26,296 nucleotides of DNA from Hypholoma sublateritium FD-334 SS-4 (lineage: Eukaryota > Basidiomycota > Agaricomycetes > Agaricales > Strophariaceae), in NCBI GenBank assembly GCA_000827495.1, contig KN817699.1, forward strand, positions 3,371 to 29,666, read 5' to 3'. Shown in pieces: positions 9,929 through 20,161 of the stretch. The notes beneath the pieces were generated by a model. That model saw only the letters and a program-made list of their open reading frames with translations. It made no database searches and was not told where the DNA came from. Positions within the stretch are counted from its first letter, which is position 1, and each line of letters begins with the position of its first letter. A program made the translations under genes and the position numbers.

Positions 9929-10153
9929 ATGTCATTATATTCATGTTGTACCGTCCCTAAAAGACGGCTGCAGAGATCAGACAGGGGGGGAATGATAGTG
10001 AACATGAGTCAAGATTTGGGAAAGCCTGGATCGCTTGCACAGACAAGGTTGAGTGGTAATGCAGTGGAGAGGACGTCGGACGGGCTCGGATTTATACATG
10101 GCTTTTCAGCGGACAGCCTGGATGTACCGTATTCACACAGAGCGAATATGTAG
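9929..10153 (+). CDS. Small ORF behind a TATA box, 74 residues, doubtful
   Basis: An ATG at 9929 lies 65 bases past a TATAAATA box (9856-9863) and follows an A-rich leader (GGAGATACA). The product starts MSLYSCCTVPKRRLQRSDRG and has no recognisable domain, signal peptide or membrane segment. Its last 21 bases overlap, tail to tail, the end of the minus-strand secreted-protein candidate. It includes a run of seven G at 9983-9989. The upstream elements are the only positive evidence; coding is unproven. Confidence 0.2.
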   Translation: MSLYSCCTVPKRRLQRSDRGGMIVNMSQDLGKPGSLAQTRLSGNAVERTSDGLGFIHGFSADSLDVPYSHRANM

Positions 10154-10415
10154 AATTATTGGCGAGGGAGACTAGTCATATGAGAAAACAAAAAACGAAT
10201 GTGCATTTAACGTACTCACGGGGCAAACATAGATAGGCGACGAAAGGCAGGCCTTGATTAAATGCATAGAACACGGTGCACATTGAACGTGGGTATTATA
10301 CTGTTTGAAAAAACAATATAATGAATCCTAATTGCAATAGCAGGCGACTAGTACTCACCAGGCGCAGGTGGGCAACTTGAAGTACGGTGATTACTAGCAA
10401 AGCGGCAGGAATCAT
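10133..10415 (-). CDS. Candidate small secreted cysteine-containing protein, three exons
   Basis: Exons 10415-10359 (19 codons), 10300-10220 (27 codons) and 10171-10133 (12 codons and TGA) all join in phase 0. Both introns (58 and 48 nt) start GTGAGTAC and end CAAACAG and GACTAG. Exon 1 encodes MIPAALLVITVLQVAHLRL, a short hydrophobic N-terminus like a signal peptide (inference). Exon 2 holds four cysteines in C-x2-C-x7-C-x7-C spacing (CAPCSMHLIKAC then SSPIYVC). The total of 58 residues fits the fungal small secreted protein class by size and layout, not by homology. A longer overlapping ORF (10348-10680, another frame) is judged a shadow. No expression evidence exists here. Confidence 0.45.
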
Positions 10416-10993
10416 AGTCCGACCTCAAGGTTTCGTCCGCGGTGAACTGCAGAAAGACGCGGATGCATGAAAGGACAGTATTTGAGAGACAGCGGCTAGT
10501 CACAGAGCCTGTGAGGTGGTGCACCCACCGCACAAGTGCTGAGAATTGGCTGAGAAGCGATAATTCTTGAAGTTGAAGTTGGCGTAGTTTGCGCACCAAA
10601 TTAGACTCCGCAGTAACTCCGCAGTAACTCCGCCACCGTTGCCATTTGATAACTTCAACTTCGCCGGCGCGAGTGTTCAAGTAACTTGAACTTGCATTGG
10701 GTGTCCCGTTGCAGATTCAAGTTTCATTTCCTGAGTGCTACAGTATCCCGTACTTCGCGTCGTTACCGCTTCCAATAGGCAATCTTCTACGTTCTCGGAC
10801 CCACTGGCATGACATACCTATTCCGAGTCAGCGTCTCAAGACTGTTACTACCCACCTTTTCTACGCAGTTGGTGCGCTGGTTTAACGTTTCATCCCGATG
10901 CCTTTCAAACTCTTATCTGCATCTGGATCCCAATGCAGGACACCCGGGGAGTCCTCGGGATAATTTGCGATGTTCTTGACGGAACATCATAAG
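10416..10993. other. Divergent intergenic region with inverted and direct repeats
   Basis: The stretch between the secreted-protein candidate (minus) and the 955-residue gene (plus). GAAGTTGAAGTT at 10569-10580 pairs with AACTTCAACTTC at 10651-10662, a perfect 12-bp inverted repeat with a 70-nt loop. Inside the loop ACTCCGCAGTA-type words are repeated in tandem near 10605-10632. The 3' part (10900-10993) is presumed 5' leader of the plus-strand gene, since a GTATGT...TTTTAG intron follows at 10994-11048. No convincing TATA box was seen on either side. Confidence 0.45.
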
Positions 10994-11049
10994 GTATGTC
11001 TCGTGTCGAAGTCAATCATTAACAGTGAGCTAACACGGAGGGTTTTAGA

Positions 11050-13982
11050 ATGTCATATAATAATGACCCGACCATAAACTGGGCCTCGGGGACAGTTCTG
11101 TTACGCGACGGCGACATCTTCTGCTCGCCAAATTCTAAACGAGCGGTCTTGATAGCAGATGAAGCGCAAGCCCGGAGCAGTCCCTTCTACGCGACATCTA
11201 GTACAAATAAATCAGATATCACTCAGTTCAACTTCTTTCAACCTGTATGGTGGGACTGGAGCCACGGTTGGATAGCATTTGTTCCAACGTCTCCATCGTT
11301 CCTCTCACTGCCGTTCCAACAGCTCTCTTGGAAACCACGTATCATTCCCACAAATAAACCGATTACACTTCCCTCTGGTGCTTCTGGATCACAACGGCGT
11401 TATACGGTTCGCAGCGATGATTGCCAACTGTGGTTGGAGTCCGAAGAACGATTAGTTCGGGCGGCTAATGACATTCGGATGTACTTTCATATCCCGGGCA
11501 CGGTACCACCTTTACCTTCCTCTTTCGGGCTAGCTGGTCTGCATAAATCTCGCAACGTAGCGGATCGATGCATCCATATTTGCCGTAAATGGTTCGCAGT
11601 TTGGATGGGGTTTTTGTCATATCTCATCGCCCAAACCACCAGACCAGAATACAGGAAAATTGTACCAGGACCGCTTCCAACCTGGTATAGTCACTTGTTA
11701 GAGAAAGGATTTCCACCGCCTTGGCTTGATGGTTTAACCGGTTCAACCGTATGTGCTTTTGAATACAGCGTTGGTCGTGTTGGGGTTATTCTATCTTTCA
11801 CGGATGGGGACCGACAACGGCCTCCAGCTCAGTGGTTTATCGCACATTGTATTCCATGCTGGTATCCCCTCACAAAATTCTCGATGAATTATTTGAAAAA
11901 GGACTCATTCCTGCGCAGATTGGTTCCGCCAAACGAGAAACTCCAAGAGGCGCTCACAATGCTATTCAGTGAACCGCGGCTCCCTTTGGTCTTATTCATT
12001 TTGAAGCAGTATAATGGCTTTGAGTGGACAGAATTCAATGACATACCAAAACTTCTTGATGTCAGGAACAGTCCTGGGATAATCATGGAAATGTGCGCAA
12101 ATGAGCTAGCGAAGCCTCGAACCCGTGCCCTCCGATTAGATTTAAGCTGCCCCGTCAAGCGGGATCAAGTGTTGGCCGAAATGAAGGTCATTCTCGCTGA
12201 CCGGGAGGAAATAATACGAGCCGAAATTCGAGCAGGACAAGTCACCCTTGAACAAGGAATGGTTGAAAGGGACGACTTCGAAGGAATGACATCCCTCCAC
12301 GCCAGTTGGTCCCAGTATTTCGAAAAACGCGCAAAACGCGAGACTGAACTTCTCGCGAATGAGTCGGACAAGGACCGTCATGCCCGCATTCAACGCGAAG
12401 AGAATCGACCTATGAGGAGATGTAAGATGTATACGTGGCGCGCAGTGAAAACATCTGGCGCTGGTATCATATATGCACGCACCTTGATGAAACAAAGCGA
12501 ACACGAGGACCTTGTTACCCACTACAGACCTTCTGAGACCAAGTTTAATGCTCGCTCCAGCGAGTGGGATTTCTTCGAGGAATTCGACTCATCTTATCAG
12601 GAGAGAACACCCTTTGACGACACCGATGAGAGCGATTCGGAATCAGATAGGCCGGGTTTGGGTGCCATGCCACTGAACGATAATCACGAATATCCCAAGG
12701 CCCGGGAACCATCTCCAGTCTGTGAAAAAGTCCCAGAGGAATTCTATACAACCGCCGGAGTCGAAGGGTACCGTAACGTGGCCAACTGCCAGTCTAGTTC
12801 TTTCACTCGCACAGATCCTCGAATGGTTGAAAGAGCTCATTGGGAGTTCGGTTTTGTGCCTCCTCTTGGTCAGAGTTTCACCAGTGAACCAACTTTCACC
12901 TGGAAAGAGGTCCTCCATACACTTGGTACCACTCTATCGTCCGAGGACGCAAAAACCATCCCGACTAACGACATGTTGGCATTACAGGCTTTCTTCTCGG
13001 CGTTAGTCAGCAAGAAGACAATCCCATCCGACTTGGACGACCTTTCACGTCAAAATCACCGCTACGTTCTGTCTGGGGACATGCTAGGGAGTTTTTCACT
13101 TGTGGGAGCAAACTGGTTCATCTTCACTTCACCGCGTTCCTCTGCCGCTTCCTGGTTTTTGGGGGTGGATAGTGCTGCAGCGGTCCTCTACATCTTACGG
13201 ATCTTGGCGTCTACGCGCCAACACCACACTATGCTAACACTAGGTCATTTGCTCATTCAGAACGGCGTGAAATTCCGAACATTCGAAAGGCTTCCAGTCA
13301 TTGGAGAAAAGCATCCAGTGCTATGGGAACCTTTTCAACCTCGATCATATCGACAACAGGAGTATAAATTTACCGCCGAGGATTTCAAAGCAGCTCTCCT
13401 GCATACCAAGTATCTATTGTGGACTCTTCCAGGGCGTGCAGCCCTGCTTTCAGGCGGAATAATTGGTCGCATTGCACGTGAATTTCTTCTCCCAGATGAT
13501 GTCTTAGATGGCCCCTCAGTCGAAGCAACGTACATTCGCAAAGGTTTTTGCGTGAAGGCAAATGACGGTCAAAATGAGTACTGGGATGACGACTTGACTG
13601 AGCAGGAAAAGGCAATCATTTGTGGGACGTATATTATGTATACTGGTAAGAATTTATAACAAAGCCATCCATCGCAGCATATGTGTTGAAATTGATTTGA
13701 TTTCTAATAGGATTTGGGGAACAAACCACAAAGATTTCTTGGTTCCCTCCTACGCAGGCTTGGGAGGGCAGTTCATACGATTCATTGGAGTGGACACCAA
13801 GGGCAGAGGATGTCTTCCAAAGCATTTTTGACAGCGCTCGCAAAGGAGAATTTCAGCCGTTGTCTGCCAATCGATGGCGAGACCGCCTGCGTAATTTCAA
13901 GAGCGCTCGGGTGGCTTTTGCGAACAATCGATCTCGGGCAACAACGTTCCTGGCTCAGGAAATATCAGTGGGCCAATCATAG
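11050..13982 (+). CDS. 955-residue protein of an uncharacterised Agaricomycete family
   Basis: Exon 1 is 11050-13645 and exon 2 13711-13982, with a 65-nt intron (GTAAGA...CTAATAG). A 55-nt intron (GTATGT, branch-like GCTAAC, TTTTAG) ends one base before the ATG, so the leader is spliced and the start is well placed. Landmarks: an N-terminal block with WASGTVLLRDGDIFCS and FNFFQPVWWDW (residues about 11-70); RKWFAVWMGFLSYLI (about 183-197), hydrophobic but probably not a membrane span; charged helices about 375-460; an acidic DDTDESDSESD about 525-535; and the C-terminal signature AIICGTYIMYTGFGEQ with a Trp-rich stretch. I recall many similar full-length uncharacterised proteins in Agaricomycetes. 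No enzyme motif is evident. The reading frame is intact, suggesting it is maintained or recent. Confidence 0.88.
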
Positions 13983-14088
13983 AGACTTCCCTGTACTTAG
14001 ATTTATCAATGACGTCCTGCCAGTCCTTATTGATATCATCTGAGTCATTGCTCTCCGCGCACTCTAACACAATCAGGGACTATGTTAC

Positions 14089-14277
14089 ATGTCCGGCACT
14101 GGCTCTAGTAAAGCCACGTTTGAATGCAACGCGTACGTGACCATTCCTGAGCATCCAGAGACCTTCAGTTTAACCCTACTAATGCGAATTAACTGCGGCT
14201 TGACTGCAACGTGGACAATTCTTAACGCAGATTCCAATGTGAACACGTACCGAACACGTATTACTAGGACTGCATAA
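14089..14277 (+). CDS. Small ORF between two larger plus-strand genes, 62 residues
   Basis: An ATG at 14089 opens a frame to TAA at 14275-14277: MSGTGSSKATFECNAYVTIP and on, with alternating hydrophobic and Thr residues that suggest a small beta-rich fold (ETFSLTLLMRINCGLTATWT). It lies 106 bp after the 955-residue gene and 126 bp before the next, on the same strand. No family was recognised. The even composition makes chance possible; it could also be a relic exon. Confidence 0.28.
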   Translation: MSGTGSSKATFECNAYVTIPEHPETFSLTLLMRINCGLTATWTILNADSNVNTYRTRITRTA

Positions 14278-14403
14278 TATGCTGTCGTAACGCCAGGTGC
14301 TGCGGCTGCTACTTTGAAATGCCGAACAGCCTTTAGTACTTAATCAGGGTTGAATTGGCTTTTAGATAAAGCTCCACGACCATCACTTGTCCATAAGATT
14401 GAG

Positions 14404-15470
14404 ATGGCCACTCCGAGAACGACAGTCGCGCCATATCAGGAGACGGAACTCGTCATCATTAATTCATCCCCGATAAAAGCCTGGGCTTGCCCGAATCCCC
14501 GTGTTATCAAGCGCAAGGAGAATCATTATATGTGTCCTCGCTCTCCAATTTCGCCCTTTGGAGGCAAAGTGGCCCCATTATCTGGAAGCTCATCGGCAAG
14601 ATTGAAAAGTGATTATGTGAAGATAAATGGTAAGATATTTCTTAGCAGCCGCGACACGAGCGGTGACAATTTCTTTATGAATTGTTACTTAGTATCTGAG
14701 CTTCAAGTCAAGCCATTGGAATACGCCAAAGTCAACGACCGAAATGCAAACCAGTCTTTGCCTATTGGTATGTGCTTCTAATATACAAAAGTTGATTCAC
14801 TGCTAACTCTAACTGGATTTATGTACTAGTTTCCGAAGACCAAGATGGATTCGTTATCACACATGGGTTCAACCTACAGCTGGTGCCCATCTTTAATCCG
14901 TCCGATAACCATGCCTCGACCTTTTCCCAGCTGCTTGAGCTGGATATGCTACCTGCCAGAGGAATACCTGAAGCCGACTTTTGGCAGTTGTTCTCGAAGT
15001 GTATGGTTTGTTCCAATTTTATGACGACTAGGACGGTTCCGTATCATGTCTGCCCATCACTGCGTCAGTTTTGTTTCAAGTTATTCTAGATGGAATGATG
15101 TGCTTATTCTTACATTTGAATGATTTAAATTCCAGAAATGCTGTCTCAGGAATATTCCGCCAACTATGCTGTGAAGGGGCAATACTTTTTACGGCTTCTC
15201 GACACTCACGGCGTCGGAGGGAAATCGGGTGTTCCAGAGAGTATGTTCCGGGAGATTTTCTATGTCTGTGGGCAGTGTGGTCGACACATGACCGAGAGAT
15301 TGTCACCGAACCACCACGAAGACGCAGACTTGGGGGATATGACATGTGTCAACCGCAAACTAGCAGCGGCCGCGGCTGAAGCTAGCATTGCGGGAGACAC
15401 TTCGCATGCCCATACTAAAAATATGAGGGTTCCGATACCTTTTCCTGTATTAGAGCCGCTGTATATGTAA
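14404..15470 (+). CDS. 310-residue protein with a duplicated C-x2-C...H finger
   Basis: Exons 14404-14767, 14830-15063 and 15136-15470. Introns are 62 nt (GTATGT...TACTAG) and 72 nt (GTCAGT...TTCCAG), both phase 1, and the frame closes at TAA. ATG at 14404 sits in a good context (GAGATGGCC). The N-terminal 120 residues are beta-like (YQETELVIINSSPIKAWACP). Two related segments follow: GIPEADFWQLFSKCMVCSNF with MTTRTVPYHVC (about 166-196) and GVPESMFREIFYVCGQCGRH with MTERLSPNHH (about 231-260). Shared positions give G-[IV]-P-E-x2-F-x2-[LI]-F-x2-C-x2-C-x3-M-T-x-R-x3-P-x-H. C179, C182, H194 and C196 in the first copy, and C244, C247, H259 and H260 in the second, could each bind zinc (inference). 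The tail is Ala-rich. I do not know a named domain for this motif. Confidence 0.78.
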
Positions 15471-15935
15471 ATCGTGATCATAGTGCGATGACATTACAAC
15501 CAGAATACTATTACCACTGTTACTAAGACGAATGCTCTTTACTTATTCTCGTATCAATGTAACTTCAACTTGAAACTCACTGAACGGCCGGTCTCTGAGA
15601 ATCTCTGAGAATACTCATGCAAGAGTAACGATGGGAAGATCAGGGGGAAATCTGGAAAGGCCCTCAAGTTTAAGGTCAATAATAGACATGAACCCAACAT
15701 GAACCAGCGCAAGGGCGAATGCAGTGTAGTTGCATGAGATTCAGAATCATTCAGGCAGCGTGAGATATGATGAATGTGGGGATGGAGGATAATTTGTTGA
15801 GCTTGGGGTGAAATTGACTTTTGTCTACCGCCGCTCACCCGGCCCCCTCCGATTCGTCGGACAGCGCACAATTTTTTTTGTGGCTGCAACACAACGTCCT
15901 TGGCTCGCCCCTTGCTCAGCCCCACCAGTGCACGG
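15471..15935. other. Intergenic stretch before the 355-residue gene
   Basis: About 465 bases. A minus-strand ORF (15554-16090) spans it but runs antisense into the next gene and lacks domain or splice support. A GTAACTTCAACTTGAA sequence at 15559-15574 resembles the AACTTCAACTT arm of the inverted repeat near 10651. CTCTGAGAAT repeats at 15594 and 15604. An A-rich/T-rich segment (AATTTTTTTTG near 15870) precedes the start. No clear TATA box. Confidence 0.35.
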
Positions 15936-17067
15936 ATGGATATTTCTCCCGAAGACTTTTTCCTGCGTGCTCTCGATCGCTTCGAGCTTGATGGTGATGC
16001 GATGGGGGGGACCTTCTCTTCCGGTTCAACGACGCCATTTGAAACCCCTTTTTGCTCTCCTCTGATTTTTTCTCCACAATCTCTCGCCATCGATCTGGAC
16101 CGGCTCCCTCAGGCTGCTCAAATGCCTTCAACAAGCTTTGAACAGGAATCCCCCGCCCTGGACATGGAGCCGGATCTGACCTCTTGCTGTATCCTCGAAA
16201 CCCTTCCCCACGACCATTCTCCACACGATGCGCCTACGGCAGCAGAACTATTTTACACTCCTCAGGGCATTGGAGAACATGCGCCCCTGGACGAAAGCAC
16301 ACTACTACTGCTCCAACCTACTGCCTCAAATATCTTACCTTCTAATGACATGACGGACCCCACCTCTACGGATGGCTACCGTTCAGTGAAACGCTTTGAG
16401 CTATCTGAACTGATAGCCCGTAGTCTTGCAAGTGTGGATTTCCCAATCACTCCGTCGGCCGCATCCTTGATCCTCTCGTTTGGCGATACTGCTCTAGCAA
16501 CATACTACAGATTCGTGCACTGGCAGCAAAGCGCAATTGAGGTATTGTGCATAATCATTTAAATGGCCTTCAAGTCTTGCTCACAATAGAGTTACAATAC
16601 ATTAGGACTGCAGCCCCTACCCTCCTTCTCAAGAATTGCTCGAGAAATCCTTCAATTCACTCATCGATGCCAAAAATGCGATCGCAATTCGCCAGTCTCT
16701 GGTCCTTACTGAAATCGGTATTTGTATCGAACAGCTTACTTCTAGGCTTGCACTTTACAATAGCGACAGCACAGCGATGCTTTCTGTCAACAACGACATC
16801 AATTCCATCCACGATGAAAGTGACAAGCAATCCTTACCCATCAACTTTTACGGACTGGAATACCACCGGTCGACGAGTTCTAACTATGGTTCATCATTTC
16901 TCCAACAACAGCGCTCACTACGTATACAAATGGAACCATTCCTGAGTTCAACCCACCATCTTCGAACTACGGCATCTGGTTTTTTGACTGACCCTTCATC
17001 ACACTTTTTCACCTTACTCGCAAGTGGTCGGGGCTGGGGTCAGGGAGCGTTGGGTGTTGGATTTTGA
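15936..17067 (+). CDS. Hypothetical protein, about 355 residues, two exons, 3' end uncertain
   Basis: Exon 1 is 15936-16541, starting MDISPEDFFLRALDRFELDG; a 64-nt intron (GTATTG...CATTAG) joins it in phase 0 to exon 2 (from 16606, DCSPYPPSQELLEKSFNSLI). The N-terminal 130 residues are acidic, Pro/Ser/Thr-rich and probably disordered; residues about 150-260 look helical (VKRFELSELIARSLASVDFP; AIRQSLVLTEIGICIEQLTS), perhaps an interaction domain. The simplest frame ends at 17067, but the last 60 codons look poor: a neighbouring frame reads TIPEFNPPSSNYGIWFF and rejoins this one if one T is lost from the T6 run near 16980-16985, and GTCGAC...CTAAC...CAACAG at 16870-16911 could be another intron ending the protein early. 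No family recognised. Confidence 0.55.
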
Positions 17068-17082
17068 CTGCTCGTTGGACTG

Positions 17083-17794
17083 TAGACATGTACGACCATA
17101 ACCCAGGTAAATTTATTTGTCTGTATATTATTATGATGCATACATTGTTGTAGATGTAGTACTTAGTACACCTTTTCCCAACCTTTTCCTTGCTTTTTCC
17201 AATTACTTACTTCGCCCACTACTGTCTTGCCATGCGACGCGTACATAATTTCAGCGGAGTTATTGCTGAGTTCGAATTTAAACGAAAGCCGTATCATCGC
17301 GTAGGTGTCTGGCTTCTTTTCTTCGCCTCGCTCTCGCTACGGTCATCGAGCATTCTCCCAGCGGTTGTGCAGTGGGAGCGCCGCTGCACAAGCCTGGGAT
17401 CTTGCTCTGTCTCTAGACAAGGCCTCGCTCACCTCAGTGACTCAGTCCACTGTAGCTCAACCACGGTCTGAAATTCGAACTCGAACATTTTAGTTTTCTC
17501 AGGCTAGTCTCCATCTTCGTCTGCTGACATTTGGTGAGTTCTTCTACCTGCATTGACATGCGATTCATTGGCTGCGATGTATTAATGCCCGCTTCAAAAT
17601 AGTATATCACTTGGGCTAGATTTTTGGACCACATGTCCCGCTACGTGCAGGGATGGCTGCCACACCTTTCGTCGCCTGTTCTATTTCACATGTAAGTCCT
17701 TGCATTGTGGTTGAATATTAAGGCCCATTTTCTTATCATTCCCTTGTACAGTCCAAGTGCTCATAATATAATGTAATGCAACACCATCGCTTCA
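17083..17794 (+). pseudogene. Scattered exon-like pieces of a decayed or unresolved gene
   Basis: Several coding-looking pieces follow the previous gene without joining cleanly. A GTAAAT donor follows ATGTACGACCATAACCCAG at about 17104. The frame at 17305-17490 reads VSGFFSSPRSRYGHRAFSQR and on, reaches TAG, then continues in frame as FSQASLHLRLLTF to a GTGAGT donor at about 17534. A last piece, RFLDHMSRYVQGWLPHLSSP (from about 17617), crosses a GTAAGT...TTGTACAG intron (about 17691-17751) into PSAHNIM and TAA. The intron signals are good but internal stops prevent one intact protein. It may be the ruined 3' half of the 15936 gene or a separate relic. Confidence 0.3.
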
Positions 17795-18063
17795 CATGAA
17801 ATAATACATCCATGCTACTGCCAGCATGTCTTTATAAACGGTCTATAAGTCTCATCGTCTCGACTATGTACGAAATCGTCATCAATCACATCATCGCTCC
17901 GCAAAACCTTGCTTCCAGACTTTTTTCCAAAGGCTTACCTTTGCTCGCCAATCTTGACGTGTCAACCATACCTCTTGTCCACGTAAATATCTGGCAACTT
18001 TTCCCTATCTATATATCGCTTCATGCTTCGGATGTCTGTCTGCACACGGGATCAATGCTATAA

Positions 18064-18634
18064 TCTGGTCGTGGCCTCCTTCGTGAAAAATTGTTTGTCA
18101 CTACCTTGCCACCTTGGATGCCGTGTCGGCTAAACACAGTGTTTGACACAGCCTGACGAAAGGCGGTTAGCACACATCCGTTTCATCTCGCTGTTAGCCT
18201 GACCCGGCATACACGATATACACGAGTTATTGCAATCTGTATTGCATAGGGAAGATTCATTGCGCTCCATTGGCCAGGTGTGGACTCTCTCTGCAAGTCA
18301 TATACAGGAATACATTCGGCAGATGTTGATACACTGGTGGACGCGTCCTGGAGCGCAAACGTTGTGGTATCAGTGTGTGAGGTATCAATAGCACAAGCAT
18401 GGTCGTAATTGATCTTCTACGAAGGAGCGGCTCGAAGTCTGCTGCGAAACATCTGGCTGTAAAGGGAAAATCACGAATGGTTCAATGGTCGCAGATAGGC
18501 CGAAGCAATACAAGTGTGGCATCTTAAACTGGCAGCGTGGCCTCTGTGTGTTTCCACTTTATGTCGCCAGATTACTGGGCGGCGCAAAGTACATATAAGC
18601 CCGCCTTCCGGTATACTCACCTACATTCTCTACC
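18064..18634. other. Intergenic region and promoter of the 452-residue gene
   Basis: About 570 bases with no supported gene. A TATAAG box at 18594-18599 stands 41 bases before the ATG of the next gene, a plausible core promoter. The rest shows no repeats or motifs that I can support. Confidence 0.4.
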
Positions 18635-20161
18635 ATGGCTAACTACCAAGAGTATATGCATCCCTATTCCGAACCAGGCATGGCGTCTAACCCGCCTGTC
18701 TTGGACGCCTCCGCATATCCCAATTCGGCGTTGAAATCTCCGTATCCCGTCCAGTCGAGACGCAACCCGTTGGCGACTGCCAATTTTCCTTTACTCAAGG
18801 AGTTGGCGGCAACTTGCCGAAACCTCACGGAGGTGTTCGAACCGGTCAGAATTTTGTTTCGTGACGCGGAAATAGTGCTGAAATACCCTAATAGGCGGTC
18901 GGTGGCGGGCCGCCTCTTAATATCATGCAGCTCCATTCTCGACGGAAGTACAAGAAGGAAGCGACCTCCGTCCGCCAGGAGGACGGCACGGACGTGCTTG
19001 TCCATCGACCCGCTTTACGGTCAGATCTCATTGGAGGAACCAAAGATATCGAACTCTTTTGGGCCTTGATGTCGATTATCATCGATCTTATAATTGAACA
19101 CATATCCCATCAGATCGTCACGGGTACCCCTTTCTCTCCGGAAGGCGAAACGGAAGTTTTTCTCTCTAAAATTACCTCGAAGACGAAGTTCAAGTTATAT
19201 TTCACCGCCGCGAGTAACACTGACATTATGGAATACTTCGCAAAGAGTGTCTTCGCCGGTCTGGGTGGTCTGGATGGGAATTGCCCTGCGGCCAGCACTC
19301 TATGGGATTACTCGGCTTCGTCCATTTTTGAAAATTGCATCTCTGCCTGGGTTGGATGCCAGGTCTATCTCTTCGTAAGCCAAATCACTGTCTGTGTACG
19401 CAAATTATTTGACTGATTCCTAATAATCCAAGCTTGTTATATTTCTTGCCGACTTCGAGTCGCACATCAGCAAAATTGTGATGCGCGTTGTACTGACTGA
19501 GGAGACATGTGGCATTGTACCCCCCCTCGGACTTTGCTTCAACGACACCACTCTTCCGTTTCAGAAGATGATGTTTGCACTGGAGGTCTTGGAACGCATC
19601 CAGTTTCATCGAGCAGGGAGCGAAGTGACGGCGGAAGAAATGGATTGGGAGATCATTTATTTACAATCTTCGTCGATATTCAGTGTTACTAAAGGCATAT
19701 TCAAGAAGTTAGGATTGCCTCCCATCTCCTATATGCTGCGGAAGGAACTTCTTTCCTTTCGGATCCCTTTCGAAACGTTTGCAATTGCTGCTATGCTTGT
19801 GAGTAACTTTTGGTTCGAATCATTAGTTGTACTTATTTATCTTCAGATCGAGAGGGAATTCTTTACTCTTGCACATCTTGCCGAGAATTTCGATATGCGA
19901 ATGTCTGACCCGGAGACAATTGGTGTCTATTCAACAGCAGACCTGCTCAAGTGGTCCCATCACACGGGGCTCATTGAACTGGTTGCGAAGTCATCGCCGT
20001 CTACTTCATCAGCATCGCCGTCTACTTCATCAGCATTGCTCTCGCCCGCCAGCATCTTGACCATTTCTCCGGCAATGGCCGCATTGATAACTCTACGAAG
20101 CAAATTAGAGGAAGTGTGCCAACTCCAGCGCGTTGCTGCAGACCGGGGCCAATGGTCTTGA
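18635..20161 (+). CDS. 452-residue hypothetical protein, four exons
   Basis: Preferred model: exons 18635-18832, 18895-19374, 19433-19798, 19847-20161. Introns are 62 nt (GTGTTC...CTAATAG), 58 nt (GTAAGC...TCCAAG) and 48 nt (GTGAGT...CTTCAG), all phase 0. The start follows a TATA box and reads MANYQEYMHPYSEPGMASNP. The body has long hydrophobic-amphipathic helices (FWALMSIIIDLIIEHISHQI; GCQVYLFLVIFLADF) and a 7-residue duplication SPSTSSA near the C-terminus, and ends ...RVAADRGQWS. The first intron has a weak donor; the alternative is that this stretch is coding and a one-base deletion near 18917 breaks the frame (reading VFEPVRILFRDAEIVLKYPN then RLLNIMQLHSRRK). The third intron has no in-frame stop, so retention would add 16 residues. 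No domain recognised. Confidence 0.6.
19993..20034 (+). repeat. 21-bp in-frame tandem duplication
   Basis: ATCGCCGTCTACTTCATCAG plus C occurs twice back to back (19993-20013 and 20014-20034), adding a second SPSTSSA to the protein. The two units are identical, so the duplication is recent or is held uniform by slippage. Confidence 0.9.

Noticed and set aside
10348..10680. Minus-strand ORF of 110 codons
   Set aside because: The frame covers the inverted-repeat region and conflicts with the better-spliced phase-0 secreted-protein model; no domain seen.
12142..12918. Minus-strand ORFs inside the 955-residue gene
   Set aside because: They are antisense shadows of a long, intact, recognisable coding exon.
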